From NCBI RefSeq assembly GCF_027595985.1, contig NC_073313.1, positions 87,855,453 to 87,919,452 of the forward strand: 64,000 bases of DNA, in the 5' to 3' direction. The translations under genes were made by a program, and so were the position numbers. This stretch comes from Sorex araneus. Its lineage: Eukaryota > Chordata > Mammalia > Eulipotyphla > Soricidae. Under the pieces are notes generated by a model. The model saw only the letters and a list, made by a program, of their open reading frames with translations, was not told the origin of the DNA and searched no databases. This document shows, one piece after another, positions 58,426 to 64,000 of the stretch (position 1 is its first letter; every line of letters begins with the position of its first letter).

Positions 58426-58784
58426 GATCTATGATTTTCTTAACTAGTGTTTCTTCATCAAATTCACATTCTTATTCCTTAGGAACTCCAGTGATTCTTA
58501 TATTGTTCCTCTTGAACTCACTACATAGTTCTCCAATGTGCTGTTCATTTTTTCTTTTTCCCCAGGCTTTCTTCCACCTTCTCTTTTCTGTTATTTTCTA
58601 GAGGTTTCCTGCATCTCATCTTGGAGCTCATTGATTCTTTTCCTCAGCTTTTGTTACTCTGATGCTGAGGACTTTCAAAGAGTCATTCATTTCACCTACC
58701 ATACTCTTAATTTATGTCATTCTCATTGTAGTTTCCTTATTTCTGCTTTCATACTTAACTTTATCTGTATCACTGTTTCTCTGG

Positions 58785-59021
58785 GGCTGGAGCGATAGCA
58801 TAGCGGTTGGGCTTTTGCCTTTCACGCAGCCAACCTGTGTTCGATTCCTCCGCCCATCTTGGAGATCCCGGTAAGCTACTGAGAGTATGGAGCCCACACG
58901 GCAGAACCTGGCAACCTACCCATGCATATTGGATATGCCAAAAACAGTAACAATAAGTCTCACAATGAGACACGTTACTGGTGCCCGCTCGAACAAATCG
59001 ATGAGCAACGGTATGACAGTG
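58785..59021 (+). mobile_element. SINE type B2
   Basis: Full copy with the B2 head (TAGCGGTTGGGCTTTTGCCT) and tail GAACAAATCGATGAGCAACG. Perfect TSD ACTGTTTCTCTG at 58773-58784 and 59022-59033. Confidence 0.95.
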
Positions 59022-59109
59022 ACTGTTTCTCTGAGGCCACTGAACATCCTCCTAATAGTGTCAATATAATCATTATCTGAGAAGCTACAGAAATTATTGA
59101 TACTAGTTT

Positions 59110-60455
59110 AGCCTTCCATAGCATTTATCATACAACTGAGCTTGATAGGCTTCTATAGATGGGTATTTATTGTGCTCCAAGGGTGAATCTCTACAGTTCA
59201 CCCCCTTGAAATTCACACTCTTCTCTGAGGAATTGAGTAGTCCTCTTTTCCTTCCTTGAAAGGCCTTCTCCAGTCCAGTGTTTTTTGCTGTTTCTGCTTT
59301 GTGATTTTGAGGTCTAATGTGGATTATGAAACTCAATGTCCCCCTGACCTAGTCTATTTTCTGGCTGTGGTTTTAGGCTCTATACATTCTTACCACCACC
59401 AGTTATTGAGAAGGCTTTTCTGTGGGAGAGGTGAACCAAACTAGAAATAAGATATTAATAGCATGAAGTCATAGGTACCAGCCAGTGCTATCTGCAAGCT
59501 TATGGGTTTGCTGCAGGAAGTATTAAGTGTTGCAGTCTGAGGTATGGTTAGTAGAGTTGCCATGTGACTAAAGGGTTCAGAGTACAAGTAAGTGGAAGTA
59601 TGGGCACAGGTTTTGGATGTGGACCTGGACGATGGAGCAAGCAGACGATGTGAGTTGTGGATACAGTTCTGCAAATATAGCAAAGGTTGGGTGAGAAGGC
59701 TTGATAAATTTAACATTCTTCTTTCACTGGAAATAGATTCCAAAGATGTATTACTAATAGGTAAACCCTTCTGAAACACGGACAGGATGTACTCAAAACT
59801 CTGAGAGCCTTTGTTGCATTCTGTCCTCCATTGCTCTGCCTTTGATTCTTTCTCCCCAATTTATTTTTCTTCTCCCTCATCCACTTGGAGTCATCTCTGT
59901 GAAGAAAGAAGGTAAGTAGTGTATGAGAGCAGTCCTGCTCCCACTTTGATAAGACTAACTCCCCTTCCCCCCGCCAAAGCAATCACTGGAGCTGCTAAAA
60001 GGCATTATTGATGATAGAACATCCAGAAGACTAATGTGTTCAAAAACTATTCTTATTTAAGTTCATAATATCAATATTATGCTATATCTGAGAATGAAAA
60101 TTCATACAGTATTCTATTTCCTTTTTCAAATGGCATGCAGTCTCAAGTCACTTGTCGAAGTTTATATAACAATATCAAAGACCAAAATTAAGATATTGCA
60201 ACAATAAAATGTCTTTAATTTGAATATAATCTTCCTGTATCACATTTCCAGCATAACACTAAAGTTCACATATTAAATTCTCTTGTACTTTTCAGTAAAA
60301 AAAATAAAAAAGAGAGAGAAAGTATAAATTCTTATAATTCAAAGCACATATAAAGTTCAAACTAAAGTTTCCTTTTCTTGGTGAAAGTTCAAAGGAATTT
60401 AAGACAAAAATACATCCTTCCTAGCTTATTCTGCTTAGTCTTTTTGTCTTTCTGT
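59110..60455. other. Unique sequence
   Basis: No gene recognised. Minus-strand open frames at 59441-59779 and 59710-59982 show no domain or codon pattern I can support. Confidence 0.45.
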
Positions 60456-60459
60456 TTTT

Positions 60460-60623
60460 GTTTTGGGACCACATCCAGCTGTGTTCAGGGCTTAATCCTG
60501 GCTCTGTGCTGAGAGTCATTTCTGGAGATGCTCAAGGGACTGACTGTATATAGTGCTGGGATCAAACCTGGGTCTGCCATATGCAAGGCAAGTGCCATTC
60601 CTGCTGTATTATCTCTCTGGCCC
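60460..60623 (-). mobile_element. Ancient SINE, antisense
   Basis: GGGACCACATCCAGCTGTGT, TCCTGGCTCTGTGCTGAGAG and GTATTATCTCTCTGGCCC. It belongs to the older SINE layer. Confidence 0.8.
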
Positions 60624-60971
60624 AATTTTACTGTCTTAAATAGAGATTTTTCAGTCTGTACAGGGTCATAGTTCTTCAGTATCTTTAGCCTATGCCATCT
60701 CTTTCTACAGTCAATGTGATCCCACTAAAGTTTTCATTAGTTTAATGCCAATTCTCCGATACTTCAAGTGTTAAAGTCATTAATAAAATTTACATGACAA
60801 CTGTATCACTGGCTCCATACATTCTTAGTTAAGAAACTATAGTTACTTTATGGCTTATGTTGATCCCTGTGTCCTAGAATTCACCCCCTGTGAAATCTTT
60901 ACCTTGTGTATGTAATGAACCTAGTATCTTACTTAATACAATAGAATATGTCAGAGTGTTGGAGTTTTCTG

Positions 60972-61155
60972 TTTTTTTGTTTGTTTGTTTTGCTTTTTGG
61001 GTTACACCTGTCAATGCTCAGGGGTTACTCCTGGCTCTGCACTCAGGAATTACTCCTGGAGGTGCTCAGGGGACCATATGGGATGCTGGGAATTGAACCT
61101 GGGCTGGCCACATGCAAGACAAATGCCCTCCCCACTGTGCTATCAAACCAGCCCC
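60972..61155 (-). mobile_element. SINE type A, antisense
   Basis: (TTTG)n/T tail, GCTTTTTGGGTTACACCTGT to CACTGTGCTATCAAACCAGC. Short flanking repeat TTGGAGTTT / CTGGAGTTT at about 60959 and 61155. Confidence 0.9.
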
Positions 61156-61164
61156 TGGAGTTTC

Positions 61165-62390
61165 GTTTTAATAATTTACTAGGTTACTAAAGATGTAGTT
61201 TTCATTTATGTAGCACTTTCCCTTCTTCAGTTCTTTTCACTTGCTTGAGTGGATGAATCCCACTGCCATGATGAGAGTTACCCGAGGAAGAAGCCCATTG
61301 GCTTGGGATGTGCCAGAAAAGGTTGAGGTCAGCAGCTCAAGTCTTTGAAATATTGATTTCTGCTAACAGCTGTGTGGATTAGCTTGAAAGTTGATCCTCC
61401 TTCAGTTATAATCATGAGGTGATTATAGCTCTGACTAATACTTTGACTACAGCCTGTGAAAAATCCTAAGACAGTATGTCCAGCTAAGCTACACATGATT
61501 TCTGACTATGGAAACTAACAGATAATAAGTAATTTTATTTTAAGTCACTAGATTTTGAGGTAATACACCATCAGATAACTAATACACAGATCAAGTCATA
61601 GTTCCCAAGAAACGTATGCCAGGAAAAATTATATTATCCATATATTATACTCAGAATTGTTAAAGACTACAGAAAAATCTCAGTATGATCTAAAGGAAAC
61701 CATGATAGACGGGAGAAAAATTCTCATTTTAGTCACCATGTGAACTTTAATTTTATCTGAAGAAAAATATCATTAGGAAATTAATTTTGGTCCTGTGTAT
61801 TTAAAGGCCTATTTTGTAGTTATAAAAACCAGATACTTGAACAGATATTAGTCTGTACACACTACCAAGTTCAAAATATCTTGTCTGCATATTGAAGCCC
61901 ATGCTCTGTAGCTATGAATTCTGGTTATACACAAAGACTCTCCTCATGTTATTTTAGTCTGCTAATCTAATTGTTGTCTCTATCCATGCCCCTGGTACTC
62001 CTGTCAGGTGTTTGAATAAGAGGAAGTTCTATGTATAATAGTGGCTTCACCTATTTTGGACCCAAAGACTGAAAATAGGAGAAATATTTTGTGTACAACA
62101 TAGAAATAACATTATTTATAATAGTATTTTGAGTATAAGTTCTAAAATCTAATATTAGAAAATAAAAATTATGCAGGTTTTTAAAATAATAAGAACCTGA
62201 GCAATAAAACAAAAATGGTAATAGAATATTTTAAGTTTTTGAAAAAGCAGTATTTGATTCAAGTAATGTTAGTGCTAAATCTACTGCTGCTTTTTTGCTA
62301 GAATATTTAATAATTGTGACCGCAGCATTATTTCAGAGAGACAAAAAGCACTGACATTCATTTGGTTTCCCTGTTTGGATTTTCTTCTAA
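61165..62390. other. Unique AT-rich sequence
   Basis: Nothing recognised. Confidence 0.45.
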
Positions 62391-62399
62391 CAGGGATGA

Positions 62400-63700
62400 A
62401 AAACATTTCTCATATAACTAGATAGTAGAAAATATCACCAAGAACTAAATAACTTTGCAACTGAAAGATGGATATTCTTTTTTCCAGTGATATACAAAAT
62501 TGACACACTGATTGTATTTTATGTTTGGATACCAGAATGGCATCAAAAGATAACTCAATCAGATTTTCATTTTCACACGAATCAAGTGTGCATGAGTTGA
62601 TCTCTTCCATGGAGGAATTATTAATCCAAAGGTCACCTTTATGAAGATCCTCATTTTCAGGGCAATAATAACAAATTTTGAACCAATGCTATTAAATGTT
62701 TACTTATTTTATTGGCTATGACTTTTCAATTGATATCAGTGGCAATAAAAATCTTGCAAAAGTGTTAATATTTCTATAATTTCATCTTATAATAACTAGC
62801 CCATAAATCCCAGTTCATTTTTGGATGTATCCATCTTATTTCACAGTATAAATATGTTTATGAAAATCTCCTGAAAAGAAATATTAAATTCACTAAAAAA
62901 GCTATATATATACATATATATATATCCAACATATATGCAAGCATGATCCAACAAAGGGTCTCCTAGGGCTGAGTTCTCTTTGATAAACTCTATTACTTTT
63001 CCCATCAGTTCAACAAGGCATAAAATGATTCTTTCTCTTGATAGCCAACTCCCTTTTGCACAAAGAAGGAGGGCATTTTTTACCCAGCATTTGGAATAAA
63101 CTAGATTTCATATTTGGACATGAATTATATTTATGATGTTCACCAAGTCACTCATCAAAATGTGTAGCTCCATAGAAATTTCTCTGCAGATAGATGCTTC
63201 TGGTCGATTTCACAGTGACTGGACACAATTTCTCTATGAGCAACATCCTTTGTTTTCGCAACTATACCTGAGTGATGTCCAGTCCTGTTCCCCAACCCAT
63301 CAAATACATCTTGAGTATATTATGGTGTATTTGTCCAAGTCTAAACTCTGCACTTTGGAGTGCTAAATAGTTCTGAACAAGTGGGCCATTCAGGTAAGTC
63401 TAGACAACAAAGGTCTTCCATAAGATCCTTATCATCATTATACCTCATGGGTCAAAGTAGACTCTCATTGTTACTTATGATAGTTGAATCATCAAGCTGA
63501 ATCACAAAACACTTCAAATTTTTCTTCCTGTCTACAACTTCTTCAATATATCTGTGGTCATGTCAACTATTTTCTAAAAGATATCAGAGAGCTCCAGTGT
63601 TTGAGCAGATTCAGGACACAAAATTTCCCAAGCAATTTCTAAGTTGTTAGGGTTTTCCTAACTTCTCACCAATAGGGAATTTTTTTAGTTTTTCACTTTA
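62400..63700 (-). pseudogene. hAT-derived (ZBED/GTF2IRD2-like) transposase-domain pseudogene
   Basis: Minus-strand translation, with stops and gaps, follows the domesticated hAT transposase proteins of vertebrates (ZBED5, GTF2IRD2, SCAND3 and FAM200 types). At about 63540-63470 it reads DRKKNLKCFVIQLDDSTIIS, where the family has a conserved LQLDEST motif. At about 63290-63190 it reads HHSGIVAKTKDVAHREIVSS followed by HCEIDQKHLSAEKF, the family HCxxHRE-type region. At 62990-62960 VELMGKVIEFIKENSAL-like text appears. At 62610-62410 MEEINSCTLDSCENENLIEL, then SFDAILVSKHK, resembles the C-terminal dimerisation region. At least six in-frame stops and a missing central part make it non-functional. 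No introns are visible, so a processed copy is possible; the part nearest the window end is cut by a SINE. The exact parent gene cannot be decided from this. Confidence 0.68.
62895..62928. repeat. (AT)n-rich microsatellite
   Basis: TATATATATACATATATATA inside the pseudogene region. It interrupts the decayed frame. Confidence 0.9.
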
Positions 63701-63710
63701 GATATTTAAG

Positions 63711-63962
63711 AGGACATGAGTGATAGCACAGCAGGAGGGGCATTTGCCTTGCACTTGGCCGACCCGGATTCGATTCCTTCATCCCTTTCTGAGAGTCTGG
63801 CAAGCTACCGAGAGTATCCCACCTGCACAGTAGAGCCTGGTAAGCTACCCATGGCGTATTCAATCTGCCAAAAGCAGTAACAACAAGTCTCACAATGGAG
63901 CCATTACCGATGCCCACTTGAGCAAATCGATGAATAACGGGATGACAGTGCTACAGTGCTAA
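63711..63962 (+). mobile_element. SINE type B
   Basis: Full copy with slightly changed head (AGTGATAGCACAGCAGGAGG), body, and tail GACAGTGCTACAGTGCTAA. TSD AGATATTTAA at 63700-63709 and 63963-63972. Confidence 0.93.
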
Positions 63963-64000
63963 AGATATTTAAAGAGCAACTAAATAAGATGTGCAGAAGA

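Larger units (their letters stand above)
56900..58782 (-). mobile_element. Old L1 pieces, antisense, with two type A SINEs
   Basis: 56900-57430 is the 3' untranslated region and ORF2 end (ATTAATCACCATGAGACACA, GACTCATTTTACTCAGCATG). From about 57440 a non-adjacent L1 region follows (AGATATGTCTCTTGTAGGCA, TTCTGTCTCTGGTTTTTATC, CATTTGGGTCTATTTTGATT), indicating a deletion or two insertions. It continues on both sides of the SINEs up to about 59100. Confidence 0.72.

Overview
This is mammalian genomic DNA, most likely from a red-toothed shrew (Sorex, probably the common shrew S. araneus). Two signs support this. About 30 short interspersed elements (SINEs) carry the shrew-type tRNA-like head ('GCxATAGCACAGCGGGTAGGG...GGGTTCGATTCC'). 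A near-full-length RTE retrotransposon also matches the nematode-like RTE family known from Sorex. I see no intact protein-coding gene, rRNA, tRNA, CRISPR array or bacterial feature. The window reads as intergenic or intronic DNA built from layered retrotransposon insertions separated by AT-rich unique sequence.

Layout. 1-2.9 kb: mostly unique sequence, an old L1 3' end, two SINEs and a hAT-like short DNA transposon. 3.0-8.3 kb: an old antisense L1 split by an LTR, which is itself split by a young L1 tail, then a 5'-inverted L1 inside an older L1-tailed element. 8.3-14.6 kb: unique DNA, young and old L1 pieces and five SINEs. 14.8-16.7 kb: an LTR interrupted by a 1.06-kb RTE-derived element that contains a large inverted repeat. 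18.2-21.7 kb: ancient antisense L1. 21.7-22.3 kb: a 0.6-kb pyrimidine tract, then a second LTR. 23.8-30.2 kb: more L1 pieces, one with a clear insertion into an older L1 end. 30.7-36.5 kb: a dense SINE cluster, including an inverted pair. 39.35-42.81 kb: the RTE element on the minus strand with target-site duplications (TSDs). 44-47.7 kb: an extended SINE, an L1-tailed element and a third LTR (split by an L1 tail). 50.3-52.7 kb: an L1 with a 5' inversion and another L1 nested inside it. 53-59 kb: old L1 and more SINEs. 62.4-63.7 kb: a decayed hAT-derived (ZBED-like) pseudogene carrying a SINE at its edge.

How the parts work together. Two replication systems share this DNA. L1 makes poly(A)-tailed insertions and, by inference, mobilises the poly(A)-tailed SINE here called type A. 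The RTE element ends in a short 3' sequence that is also the 3' end of a second SINE, here called type B. The middle of type B matches the RTE 5' untranslated region. Type B therefore looks like a tRNA-like promoter joined to the two ends of the RTE, the same design as ruminant Bov-tA/BovB. A 1.06-kb element at 15.0-16.1 kb joins a longer stretch of RTE 5' region directly to the RTE 3' end and looks like an intermediate. This RTE/SINE system, on a background of probable horizontal transfer, is the most notable content of the window.
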